From Acanthornis magna (Eukaryota; Chordata; Aves; Passeriformes; Acanthizidae), in assembly GCA_036785705.1 (NCBI GenBank), contig JAWUZG010000970.1, positions 2,514,501 to 2,578,500 on the forward strand: a stretch of DNA of 64,000 bases, written 5' to 3'. A program made the translations under genes and the position numbers. This document shows positions 25,547-35,323 of the stretch, one piece after another (positions within the stretch are counted from its first letter, which is position 1; each line of letters begins with the position of its first letter). A model generated the notes under the pieces. That model did no database searches, was not told where the DNA came from, and saw only the letters and a list, made by a program, of their open reading frames with translations.

Positions 25547-26191
25547 ACATCTAAAGGCACATATCTGCTCTGGGAATTCATAATGAAAGGAAGATAGTGG
25601 TAATTTTTTTCTTCCTTCTCAATCTTTCAGTCAGAAGTGTTTTCTTTCTCCTATTGCCTCTGCTGTGAACTGTGGGAAATCATGCACTGAGCTACTACCT
25701 TTTCCTTTTCTGTGCTCTTCTTTACTGGGCTGAAGGTTTCTCTTAGCCTGAGATCCACCATATGGCACTGGTTTTACTTGTTAGAGTTTTATTTGCTGTA
25801 GCAGTTTTTACATACTGGAAGACAACCTTGGTTAGGCTTATTATTTTACTTTTTATTTTGAGTACCAGCTAACCTGCTGCTAATGAAGCAGAACTATAAG
25901 CTTCATTGATGCTTAATAAAAGTTTTTTGGGGTTTTTTTTTTGTTTGTTTGTTTCCTTTTGTTTTCGGCAATGGTTTGATATTTTGGGTCTCTTGCCCAT
26001 TGCAAGGTTGGAATGGGAGCGAGCACTGCTGTGTTACGCCTTGTGCAAAAGAGCCTGTGGTTGGGAGGGCTCCAGACTTGCCGCACCCATCACTGCTGCT
26101 GTTTCCCAGATCTCCCCGCGTCCAATTCAAGTGCAGGGGAAGCACTGGAGTGCTTTTCATGCATCACTGGCCAAAATACACAGTGGCAGAT

Positions 26192-26456
26192 TGTAGTTGC
26201 ACTGTTTTAGAAATCTTTCTCTTCTTTCTCAGGGAGAATAGAGATAAGCTGCATTTTTGTACTGTCTTAATCTCTGTGTTGTATAGCTGGGACCAATTGG
26301 TTTAGGAGGTGGATTCCCTGCTGACCAATAGTTACCAGATTATTAATGGATATATAAAGAAGTTTCTGTAAATAAAGTTTCTCTTTTCGCCATCTTGGGT
26401 CCATTTGCCTGCTTCCTCTGCCAGCTTCTGCGAATCTCAGGAAATCTAAACCAACA
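26192..26456 (+). repeat. 5' LTR of the ERVK provirus
   Basis: Starts TGTAGTTGC and ends CCAACA (TG...CA). It has a TATATAAA at 26351-26358 and an AATAAA at 26371-26376, only about 12 bp apart, a compressed layout like that of avian leukosis-type LTRs, where the poly(A) signal lies just upstream of a short R. Compared with the 3' LTR it lacks about 14 bp near 26280, where a short GTGTT direct repeat flanks the gap. Confidence 0.95.
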
Positions 26457-26458
26457 AT

Positions 26459-26476
26459 TGGTGAACCCGACGTGCG
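26459..26476 (+). other. Primer binding site, tRNA-Trp type
   Basis: TGGTGAACCCGACGTGCG begins two bases after the LTR CA. It closely resembles the tRNA-Trp PBS of avian leukosis/sarcoma viruses, with a few differences. The position and the TGG start are those of a retroviral PBS. Confidence 0.85.
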
Positions 26477-26543
26477 TCCTGAAGGTAGGAGCCCCCCCTG
26501 CCCGCCTTTATCCCCTCCCACCCTCCCGGGTGTCTGGGACATA

Positions 26544-27515
26544 ATGCAGGATGCAGCTGAAACCTCTGGGGCACCCTCGGGGCCCCCCCAGGATGCTTGG
26601 GGCCTCGTCCGAGCTAAGATCACTGACGGATTGCTCAGTGAACTATTATTATGGTTTCAGGAAAAAGGACATTTTAATATTTCTCGAGAGGTTCCGACTT
26701 ATAGGGCGTGGCTTCGACTCGGAGATGACCTACGGACTGAGTTTTCCTTTGGCAGTGTCGATACGATTCGTCTATGCCCCACCTGGAGAGGGGTCCTTGA
26801 TCTTTTAAAGGAAGGAGGCGCGGGGTTTGGAGAAGCCGACCCTAGCTTACGTTTGGCCCCCGCAGCTCCACCCCGTGGCCCCGAGCCTGATCGGTTTGGC
26901 CCTCCCCCTGAGACGCGCGGGAGATACAGTTCTCCTTTGGACTACAAACCTGGGGTGTATCCAATTCCTCAAGAAGCCTTGGCAGAGTTTTTAGCCCAAA
27001 AGAATGGAGCTGGACCGGCGGGGGCCACTCCGACTTCTGGCCCGGCAGGGCTTCCCCTCCCCATTCCCCCGAGGGTGGGGATGAGCCCCGCGGGCGACTC
27101 CGGCCATGCTCCATAGTCGCCGGTGGATGACGTCACCCCGCAGGAGCCAGTGGGCGCCACACGGAGTGACCGCTTTACTGTGCAGGCACAGGAGCCAGCG
27201 GACGCTGCAGAGCCGTCCCGCCCGCCTGCACCCTCCGCCGCCATGCTGGGGCCGCTCCAGCCAGTGCAGCCAGCCCCGCCTGCACCCCCTGCTGCCATGG
27301 GGCACGCTCCAGGCACCGCGGCAATGCTCCACACCGAGCAGGAACTGCCTGCACCATTCCGTGCAGGGCTGCTTCCCCTCCCCGGCGCAGCGGGAGCAGC
27401 TGGCCTTGGACCCGGCCTTGCGGGGCTGGCAGGCCCGGGGAGGATCCAGGCTGGGCCCTGGGGGGCGGTTCCCGCCCTGCAGCAGTGGCGATGGAGTTTG
27501 AAACGCTGCGTTTAA
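26544..27515 (+). pseudogene. gag: Reduced gag (matrix-like region and Pro/Ala-rich tail)
   Basis: From the ATG at 26544 an open frame runs 190 codons to a TAG at 27114-27116, and the same frame then stays open to TAA at 27513-27515. The first 100 residues look like a matrix domain: helix-rich, with VRAKITDGLLSELLLWFQE and a TWRGVLDLLKEGG segment. The protein starts MQ rather than MG, so an N-terminal myristoylation site is absent. What follows is rich in Pro, Gly and Ala. No capsid major homology region or CCHC nucleocapsid knuckle can be seen, so about two thirds of a usual gag is missing. Whether this is a deletion or an odd gag type cannot be told from one copy. A protein frame one base back overlaps its end. 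Confidence 0.75.
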
Positions 27516-28270
27516 CCCCCGCATGCCCGCCTGACATTCTGAATCAAATATTTCAAAGGCTTGATGTAGTTCCCACCACTTTGGACCGTGTCCTGCAAAG
27601 GCTAGATGTAGTCCCTGATATTTTAGACCACATTTTGCAAAGATTTGAAGGAGTTTCTGACACCCTCTTGGAACTGCTAGACGTCTCTTGCCAGACCAGA
27701 CTTGATCAGTATCTGTCTGAGCCCAGGCCTGTTTCCCTGAAAGACTGGGTCCTATTGCTGGGCCAGATTCATGCTATGGTTTCCACACCAAGCCCCCCTG
27801 TCACAATTCCTGAGAAAACTCTCATTGCTCATTTAGTGCCTTTTGACTCTTCTGTTCCCAGGGCAGAGCAGCAAGTATGCGGAAGTAGCACCACTGGGAT
27901 TCCAGAACTTCCGCAAATCTGCTGGGCCGCAGACATCTCTAATCAGAGGCCACAGCTGACACGCACTCTGATCCTGCCAAAAGCCCGCCCACGTCGCATT
28001 CGACTTCGTGGTTTGATCGACACAGGTGCTGATGTAACAATTCTTTCCTCGTCTTCATGGCCTTCTACATGGCCTCTAGCCCCTGTGGGATCACCCATCG
28101 CGGGACTAGGAGGAACCACACAGAGCCACTTAAGCAAATGGCCTGTGTTGGTGAAAGACCCGGAGGGTCGCACAGCTGTAATCCAGCCCTATGTTACTTC
28201 AGCCCCACTTAACCTCTGGGGGAGGGACGTGTTGGCAGCATGGGGAGTTTGGATTGGAACAAATTTTTAA
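27491..28270 (+). pseudogene. pro: Retroviral protease frame with N-terminal tandem repeats
   Basis: The open frame lies in the -1 frame relative to gag, with an ATG at 27491 and a TAA at 28268-28270. Residues about 20-65 are three 14-residue repeats (start QRLDVVP). The C-terminal half is an aspartic protease: a LIDTGADVTIL active-site loop with catalytic Asp at 28019-28021, a GLGG flap-like segment, and an LWGRDVLAAWG end that matches the conserved GRD(L/V)L motif. Retroviral proteases act as dimers on Gag and Gag-Pol. The frame itself is unbroken, but it depends on the damaged gag for translation, so I list it as non-functional. The stop sits directly behind a slippery heptamer, implying -1 frameshifting into pol. 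Confidence 0.85.
27554..27679 (+). repeat. Three tandem 42-bp units in the pro frame
   Basis: Units at 27554-27595, 27596-27637 and 27638-27679 each encode 14 residues, in the pattern QR(L/F)(D/E)xVxxxLxxxL. Units 1 and 2 are close at DNA level (CAAAGGCTTGATGTAGT against CAAAGGCTAGATGTAGT); unit 3 is diverged. A partial unit (PDILNQIF) precedes unit 1. Fourteen residues equal two heptads, and the hydrophobic spacing suggests an amphipathic or coiled-coil helix. Confidence 0.85.
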
Positions 28271-28303
28271 TAGGGGTCACTGTGCGCAAGGGCGCACCAT
28301 ACC
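28261..28303 (+). promoter_or_regulatory. Candidate -1 ribosomal frameshift site, pro/pol
   Basis: The heptamer A AAT TTT (28261-28267) has the X XXY YYZ form in the pro frame and ends immediately before the pro TAA. Slipping back one base enters the pol frame without a stop. Seven bases on, GGT (28275-28277) can pair with ACC (28301-28303) around an inner 6-bp stem, GTGCGC (28282-28287) with GCGCAC (28292-28297), loop AAGG. That arrangement is typical of retroviral frameshift signals. The fold is drawn by eye. Confidence 0.65.
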
Positions 28304-30960
28304 GCACGCTATCCTTGCGATGGCTGACTGAAACACCCATATGGGAACCACAGTGGCCCTTGCCCAAAGAGAAATTAGTCATCCTTTGTCAGCTGGTTCA
28401 GGAACAATTGCAACAGGGACACATTGAGCCTTCTACTAGTCCCTGGAATACCTCCATGTTTGTAATTAAGAAAAAATTGGGGAAATGGCGATTGCTGCAA
28501 GATCTTTGGAGAGTTAATGCAGTGATGGAAAGTATGGGGGCCTTGCAGCCTGGTATGCCCTCACCCACAACGATCCCCACAAAGTGGGAAATCCTGATCA
28601 TTGATTTGAAGGATTGTTTTTTCACAATTCCTTTGCACCCCAACAACAGACCAAAATTTGCCTTTACGGCACCTGCAATTAATAATTCTGAGCCTGTAAA
28701 GAGATTTCAATGGAAAGTGTTACCTCAGGGTATGAAAAATAGCCCGACAATCTGTCAATGGTATGTTGCTCAGGCTTTGTTTGGAGTCCGCGAGCAGTTT
28801 CCTGAGGCACTCTGCTACCATTATATGGATGATATCCTGGTGGCGGCATCCACCCAGGATGAGTTGCAGAGGTTACAGCCTCGACTGCTCGCTGCCCTGC
28901 ATTCCTATGGGTTGCACATGGCCCCAGACAAGGTTCAACAGCAGCCTCCTTGGAAATACTTGGGAGTCAAAATTTTGGATCAAACTATACAACACCAAGA
29001 GGTGCAATTTTCAGACACTATCAAAACTCTGAATGATGCCCAGAAATTGCTTGGTACCATTAATTGGTTACGTCCTTATTTAGGACTAACCGCCTCGCAA
29101 CTTTCCCCGCTCTTTAATATTTTAAAGGGGGACCCTGATCTGAATTCACCTCGGAAATTGACCCCGGAGGCGCGACGAGTGCTGAATGAGGTGCAACAAG
29201 CTGTTTCTGCTCGTCAGGTTTATCAAGTAGATCCCTCTGTTGATATCACTGTTTTTATTACTGCTCCAGACCTCTATCCCACAGGTATCGTCGGCCAATG
29301 GAATAAACAAAGGGCCAATCCTCTGCATGTTTTGGAATGGGTCTTTCTGCCCCATCAGCCAAAAAAGACAGCACCCACGCTGTTCGAATTGATCGTGTGT
29401 TTGATAATCAAATGCCGTCATCGGTGTCTGCAGTTGATGGCCACAGATCCTGCCACCATCATCATCCCAATTACAAGAGATAACTTTGAATGGAGCCTTG
29501 CTAACAGTGCTCCTTTGCAAAGTGCACTGCAGAACTTTTCAGGGCAGATTGCTTATCACCTGTCCAGCCACAAATTATTACAATTGGCAAATTCAACCAG
29601 CCTTGCCTTGCGACCAAAGAATAGTCGGGTGCCAGCGCACGGACCCACCGTCTTTACGGATGGTTCTGGGAAAACAGGAAAAGCCATTGTTACCTGGAAG
29701 GAGGGATCCGAGTGGCAGGTGCTGAAAAGCCATGAGTCAGGCTCTGCCCAACTGGTTGAACTAAGGGCAGTCGCCTTGGCCTTTCAGCGGTTCTCTCAGA
29801 TGCCTTTGAATTTGGTCACAGATTCTGCTTATGTAGCAGATATAACCAAACGTCTAGATTGTTCACTTCTAAAGGAAGTCAATAATGCGGCTCTGTTTTC
29901 ATTATTGCAAGCTTTGTGGAATGCAATTCAAGCTCGAACGCACCCATATTACATTTTCACATTCATTGCACATTCGAAGCCACACCAAATTGCCGGGTTT
30001 TATAACAGAAGGCAATGCCAGGGCTGATATGCTATCCAATCCTGCATGGATGGCGCCTCAGCCTGACAAAATTGCACAAGCCAAAGCTTCCCATGATTTC
30101 TTCCACCAGAGTGCACATACTCTGCAGAAGCAGTTCCAATTTATGCCAACTGAAGCTCATGACATTTTCAGCGCTTGTGCTGATTGCCACGGACTCACTG
30201 CACCTCTGCCATCGGGGTAAACCCCAGAGGCCTAAAGGTCCTGCAGCTTTGGCAGATGGATGTGACACACATCCCTGAATTTGGCCGATTTAAGTATGTG
30301 CACGTGTCTATTGACACCTTCTCCTCAGCCATGTGGGCATCTGCTCACATTGGAGAAAAGGGTCGTGATGTCATTGCCCATTGGAAATTGGCCTTCTCGG
30401 TCCTGGGCGTGCCATCTGCGGTGAAAACCGATAATGGCCCTGCCTACGCCTCACAGAAAACACAGCAGTTCTTGCACCTGTGGGGTGTGGACCATAAATT
30501 TGGTATTCCACATTCCCCAACTGGTCAGGCGATTGTGGAACGGGTGCATGGTACTCTGAAGCGCGTTCTGGAAAAACAAAAAGGGGGAATGCATGGGGAA
30601 CCACCACAGAGCCGGCTGGGAAAAGCCTTGTATACAATTAATCATCTCACTGTGCCACCAAATTCGAATAATCCTGTCATTTTGAACCATTTTCTCTCAT
30701 TGCAGTCATCAGGTGAGTCACACTTGCCCTGGGCGAAGGTTTGGATTCAAAACCTACTTACTAACACCTGGGAAGGCCCACATGAGCTTATTACTTGGGG
30801 CCGTGGGTATGCTTGCGTTTCCACAGATTCTGGAGTGCAGTGGCTGCCAGCGAGATGCGTTCGTCCTGATCTGCAACTCCAGAAGCAGAACCAGCAACCT
30901 CAAAACAATGACCAAGACACTGACCATCAGGCAGATGGTCCTTTTACAAGCAGAGACTGA
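28267..30960 (+). pseudogene. pol: pol: reverse transcriptase, RNase H and integrase, frameshifted
   Basis: Reverse transcriptase starts just after the slippery site. Landmarks are a PIWEPQWPL segment, the palm Asp in LIIDLKDCFFTIPL, LPQGMKNSPTICQ, the catalytic YMDD (28822-28833) and WKYLGVKI. RNase H follows, with FTDGSG near 29650, an Asp in NLVTDSAYV and a conserved Glu in VELRAVALAF. The frame is lost at about 29950-29970 near a CACATTC near-repeat, so the RNase H end (SHTKLPGFITEGNARAD) and the integrase HHCC zinc module (FHQSAH, CADC) read in the next frame. A second break, at the G-run 30214-30217, returns to the first frame, where the integrase core has its Asp (QMDVTH), Asp (TDNGPAY) and Glu (IVERVHGTL) up to the stop at 30958. 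The catalytic residues appear intact, but the two breaks prevent one Pol protein. Confidence 0.93.
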
Positions 30961-31271
30961 ATTTTTACCTTTTATTATGGAGTCAGAAAATTAAGAACTT
31001 TCAATAGAACTAGGTTTTGATAGATGTATCATTTATGGCATTGCTCGAAAGTCTCTCTGTCCACCTTCAATCAGCAGCTGGTTTGGGCCCTGTCAGTGGC
31101 TGGCCACCACTGGCAGACCCCTTATGGGTATTTAATTCGGGATCTTCTTGGTAGCTGACCACAGCCAAGCAGATCCTTCATGCTGAGCTCATTTTCCCTT
31201 CTTAAGGAACTAATGGGGGACCGCAAGCAATACCTGTGTTTTGCTTTTCTTTTAAAAACAAAAGGGGGAAT
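30961..31271 (+). other. Provirus 3' region and polypurine tract
   Basis: About 300 bp without env. It ends in the polypurine tract AAAAGGGGGAA directly before the 3' LTR TG, much as in avian leukosis viruses, where the PPT is also a short A/G run followed by AATGTAG. Confidence 0.85.
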
Positions 31272-31551
31272 TGTAGTTGCACCGTTTTAGAAATCTTTCT
31301 CTTCTTTCTCAGGGAGAATAGAGATAAGCTGCATTTTTTGTACTTTCTTAATCTCTGTGTTTGGTACTAGGTGTTGTATAGCTGGGACCAATGGTTTTAG
31401 GAGGTGGATTCCCTGCTGACCAATAGTTGCCAGATTATTAATGGATACATTAAGAAGTTTCTGTAAATAAAGTTTCTCTTTTTGCCATCTTGGGTCCATT
31501 TGCCTGCTTCCTCTGCCAGTTTCTGCGAATCTCAGGAAATCTAAACCAACA
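31272..31551 (+). repeat. 3' LTR of the ERVK provirus
   Basis: 280 bp, TG...CA, aligned along its whole length with the 5' LTR. It keeps the roughly 14 bp missing from the 5' copy and has AATAAA at 31466-31471, but the TATATAAA of the 5' LTR reads TACATTAA here. Confidence 0.95.
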
Positions 31552-31556
31552 GCAGA

Positions 31557-34351
31557 GCACAATTTTGGAAGGCAAAAAGTGTGCTTGTCACTGATACATG
31601 ACCTACTTTGAAAAACACCCCATGGTACCACACACTTCTTCTTTTGTGTGTGGTCTGTATTGATAATTTTAAGCTCATTCAATTAAGTTCTCATTATTTT
31701 AAGTTCTCATTCTCATTCATAAACCAATATAAAGTCCCGTTTCCACTTGGAACCTTTTGTGTCTTTGAAAGTACTTTTGGAGCTGTTTTCTGCAAAAGTT
31801 TGGTATTTTGGTATGATGTATACAGAGGCAGCTGTTCACCAATGCAACAAGTACATTGAAACACACTAATGTGGCCTCATCATAGCGTGACTGCTGCATG
31901 AAGTTCTTTAAGTATTCAAGTCCAGTGCATTCTACTGAGTTTTTAAAGGAATCTGCAGCGAGGCTTGGCCACTTCCTCTACTGTGATGTTGTGCTCTAGG
32001 GTAATTCAAGATTAGGTTCATAAGGCCTGATTCCTGGATATCAGCACAGAACAAGCTCAAAACCTAGCTGCTCAACAGAAGGGGAAACAAAAATTAACTT
32101 GTAAGTATTTCCTTACATTATTTCTGGGTTAAATCAATTTACTCCTATTTTGTTGTTTTGTTTGGTTTTTTTAAATGTTTGCACAGTAGAGGGAGCTGAA
32201 AGTTTAAAATATATATTCAATGTGCAACTGTTGCCTGGAAAGATGAGTAATGTGGGTGGAATAATGCATGAGGTTAAAGCATTGTAGTTCAGGAAGATGA
32301 TGGACATTTATTCCAAGTGACTAAGCTAAATAAGTCAGAGGATTTTAAGTGAGTGGTGTTAATGGTTTTACCTGGAAGCACTACCATGTAGAACATAAGA
32401 CAGCAGAGGCTGCTCAACCACATGCTTTGCAGCTGATTTTATTAAACTACAGCTTACCTTGATGCTGTTTATGTTCAGAAATACTAATTGAATGGAAAAA
32501 TTTAAATATATATATTTCAGTTACCTTTCAGTCACCTTTTTAATGCTTTCAGAATTAAATAATCATTCCAGATTCTTTAAGTGTGGAGATTTTTTCCTCT
32601 GTGTATTTCAGCTGCCATCAAACTGGTTTTAGTTGAGCCTGAAATTCAGTCCAATGGAGCTCCCAATATAAAGGCACATGTACTTGTCCTTGAGCCTGTT
32701 TCTGTGAACACAATCCAGGTTAACCTCTCCTTCTCCTCTCCCCATTACATCAAACTATTTATGCTAAGCCCATTTTGATAAAACCAGGCAAGGGAGTTGC
32801 TGCATGTTTAGCTGGCCTGGTAGATTTGGAAGAAAATGTAAACCAGTGTTATCTTTTGCCTTCCCAGACCTACAGGTACCAAGCACATCCTAATGAAACG
32901 TTCCTCAATCAGTGTTTATTTCCAACACATATGGCAATCATCAGGAAACCCTCTAAAGAATAAAATGCCCATTTTCCTCCTTTGACTGCATGAGAAAAGT
33001 CATCTATCTTGCAGCAGCCCTACTTGATCCTCCGGTTTCAGGGGCATCTCTGAACACCTGCAGAGAAGTGTGGAACAACACCTCTGCCGAGGGCAGAACT
33101 TCTTTTGAGCAATTTGGCTTTCTTAATTGCAGAGAGGGGCCAGTCAAGATGCTGCCTTTTGGCCTCCCCTGCATGGCCTCCCCTGGGTGGGAGCAGCAGA
33201 GTAGAGCAGATTGAGGAGACCTCAACAGGCAGCTTGGGTACATCACAATGCCACACCTGACCAAAGCTGCAGTGACCTCTGTGCCCATGAGTTCTTGTGG
33301 CTCTTACAGTCGGGGAAGCCTCGATTTTCCTTCATATCCTTTGTCTAGGAATTAGGAGGTCTAGTGTACAAATGTAAGTGTACAAAGGTGTCAGCAAAAG
33401 GCAGAAGAGGGGAGAGCTTTGAAGGAACTTTTAAGTGAAGACAAGAAAATTTGAAAAAAACAACTTTAAGCAGTAGGATTTTCTTAATATGATGAGCTGG
33501 TGGGGGTGCCTGGCACTGATGGCAAAACTGTTTATTGTGAATTAAGTTCATAGAGGATGTGACAGAATGAGAGCTCTAGCTGCATGGACAGTCACATCTC
33601 AGGCAAGGGGAGAGGAAGGTGTGAAAAAGATCAACACTTTGATTTGTGAGCTTAAAGATGAGCTTAAATTTGTGAATGCCACTTTCGAAACAGGAATTGC
33701 CACTTTTGCATCAGATCTGTCCGGTAGCTACCTGTATTATTAAAAGAGGTGGCTTTCTAGGCAATTATTAATCACTATATGATTCATTCTGCTGTTCCTT
33801 TTCAGGCGACTGCAGGAATGGCAGTTCAGGCTGTCACCACGTGGTGTCTCTCCCTGGTAGACCATGGCACCCTTTCTGCTGTGACCCATATCCTCTCCCC
33901 GCCGATAATTACTTTCTCTTATCTGCTGAAGAAAATTCCCTTCAAAGGTTTTCTTTGATTAAGTAAATTCATTAATATGATGTCTAGATAATGTTAATGC
34001 TTCTCTTCTTGAGTCTTCTAATTTACTGTTTGAACAGCACATTTTCCCGTAGTTTCTTAAGGAAGATCAGCATCTTTGGAGTTTAATGGAAGGTGGACTA
34101 TCCATTAATTAATTATTTTTAGGATCCAGGAAAAAAAAATTGGGAGAAGTAAATCTATATGTTATTATTGCAGGAAACATCTCTGCCCATCTCTTACAGA
34201 GACAGTTTTAAGGTAAATCCTTGGGAGTGTTTACCTGAGGAACAATCTCCCACTTGTGCTTTCTGAGCTCATCTCGCAAGCTGTCACATTAATACTCAAC
34301 AAAACAGACAAATTAAAGAAATGTTCAGGAAATTAAGATCTTTTTGTCTCT
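31557..34351. other. Intergenic stretch
   Basis: AT-rich, no recognisable repeat. One exon-like block at 32612-32718 is listed separately. Otherwise only short open frames. Confidence 0.4.
32612..32718 (+). other. Candidate orphan exon
   Basis: A good pyrimidine tract and AG (ttcctctgtgtatttcag) precede 107 bp that stay open and end CAG|gttaac. The encoded segment (including IKLVLVEPEIQ and AHVLVLEPVSV) looks protein-like, but I do not recognise it and found no partner exons. It could be chance. Confidence 0.2.
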
Positions 34352-34725
34352 AACAGCTAAAAGGTGTGATTGTTAATAGCTCCCACCAGATGGCTCCCGA
34401 GGTCCAGCGGTGATGCAGTACCGAGCGCAGACAGGATTAGGCTCATGGCCAGTGATTCCATCGAGTCATAAACCACTACTGCAAAGAACAGAGTTATAAC
34501 TTTAGCCCAGACCCCGTCGACGATAAGCATCACCACAGGGAACATGTGCATCAAGAACAGTGTTCTATAATGCGCCTCTGAGCACACACGCAGAGAGCAA
34601 ATGAAACAACATGCTGACCAGAAAGTGTTAAACCAAATGGTTCCTTATAATGAATTTGTTTTAACAAGCTCTGATCAGATCTGTTATTATCTCAATCCTC
34701 GGGGCCCTACATTGGGCACCAAAAA
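34352..34725 (-). mobile_element. ERVL internal leader with PBS, truncated
   Basis: It follows the minus-strand LTR in its reading direction. The PBS (34704-34721) reads TGGTGCCCAATGTAGGGC on the minus strand, five bases after the LTR end, similar to the TGGTGCCCAACGTGGGG form I associate with avian ERVL. A small hydrophobic open frame lies at 34357-34551 (ATG) on the minus strand. gag and pol are absent; the element stops at about 34352. The same leader text recurs at 16.0-16.2 kb. Confidence 0.75.
34357..34551 (-). other. Small hydrophobic ORF in the ERVL leader (64 aa)
   Basis: From the ATG (first residues MHMFPVVMLIVDG) the frame encodes 64 residues, with two hydrophobic segments at about 4-27 and 32-47 and a polar tail. 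It is open upstream to a GTG at 34587. The homologous stretch at 16.0 kb is frame-broken. It may be a short membrane protein encoded ahead of gag, or a chance frame. I know no function for it. Confidence 0.35.
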
Positions 34726-35323
34726 TGTCCCTTGTGGTTTAACCCCAGCCAGCAACTGAGAGCCATGCAGCTGCTACCTCACTACCCTTGCCTGAGTGGG
34801 AAAAGAATCACAAAGAAGAGGCAAAGCTCATGGGTTGAGATGAGAACAGTTTAATATTCAAAACAAAATAAAATAGGATATACTACTACTGCTACTGAGA
34901 ATTGTAATGGAAAAGAGAGAAAAGGAGCAATAAAAACCAATAGAAACAAGTGATGCACAGTACCATTGCTTACCACCCACTGATTGATGCCCAGCCCATC
35001 TCCCAGCAGTGATTGGCCCCTCCCAGCCAACTACCCCCAGTTTATGTGCTGGGCATGACGTTCTGTGGTCTGTAGTACCCCTTTGGCCAGTTTCGGTCGG
35101 CTGTCCTGGCCATGCTCCCTCTCAGCTCCTTGTGCAGCTCCTCACTGGCAGAGCACAGGAACTTGAAAAGCCTCTGGCCCAGGGTAAGCAACTGCTTAGC
35201 CCTGCTGAGCAACAACTGAGCCATCAGTGTGTTATCAACATCTGTTTCATACCGAATTCAAAACATCACACTGTACTGGCTAGTGGGAAGAAAATTAACT
35301 CTATCCCAGCTGAAACCAGGACA
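34726..35323 (-). mobile_element. ERVL-type LTR (5' LTR, minus orientation)
   Basis: Read on the minus strand it begins TGTCCTGGTTTCAGCTGGGA, the familiar start of a widespread avian ERVL LTR, and ends GGTTAAACCACAAGGGACA. It is 598 bp, TG...CA. It is followed by a PBS, so it is the 5' LTR of a truncated provirus, not a solo LTR. Confidence 0.9.

Larger units (their letters stand above)
20955..26185. other. LRRC14B 3' UTR and intergenic stretch
   Basis: After the presumed LRRC14B 3' UTR I see no gene I can name and no clear repeat. A 177-codon plus-strand frame (22789-23322) and a 154-codon minus-strand frame (25082-25546) stand out by length only. CCDC127, which follows LRRC14B in human, is not recognisable here or elsewhere in the window. 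Confidence 0.4.
26186..31556 (+). mobile_element. ERVK-class (class II) provirus, env-less, 5.4 kb
   Basis: Paired LTRs (26192-26456 and 31272-31551) bracket a PBS, gag, pro and pol remnants, and a polypurine tract. The near-perfect flanking repeat GCAGA (26186-26190 and 31552-31556; 6 bp with one mismatch if the sixth base is counted) fits the 6-bp duplication typical of class II ERVs. Protease, reverse transcriptase and integrase motifs resemble beta/alpharetrovirus-like avian ERVK elements. No env open frame lies in the roughly 310 bp between integrase and the PPT. By eye the LTRs differ by about nine substitutions plus two indels, so the insertion is moderately young. It has a stop within gag and at least two frameshifts within pol, so it cannot encode a full set of proteins. 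Confidence 0.93.

Noticed and set aside
20955..26185. CCDC127 expected downstream of LRRC14B
   Set aside because: No reading frame resembles the CCDC127 coiled-coil protein on either strand.
26969..27537. Overlapping minus-strand frames of 120-177 codons
   Set aside because: Antisense to the GC-rich gag region of the provirus.
30961..31271. Possible env remnant in the provirus
   Set aside because: Too short, with no surface or transmembrane subunit motif.
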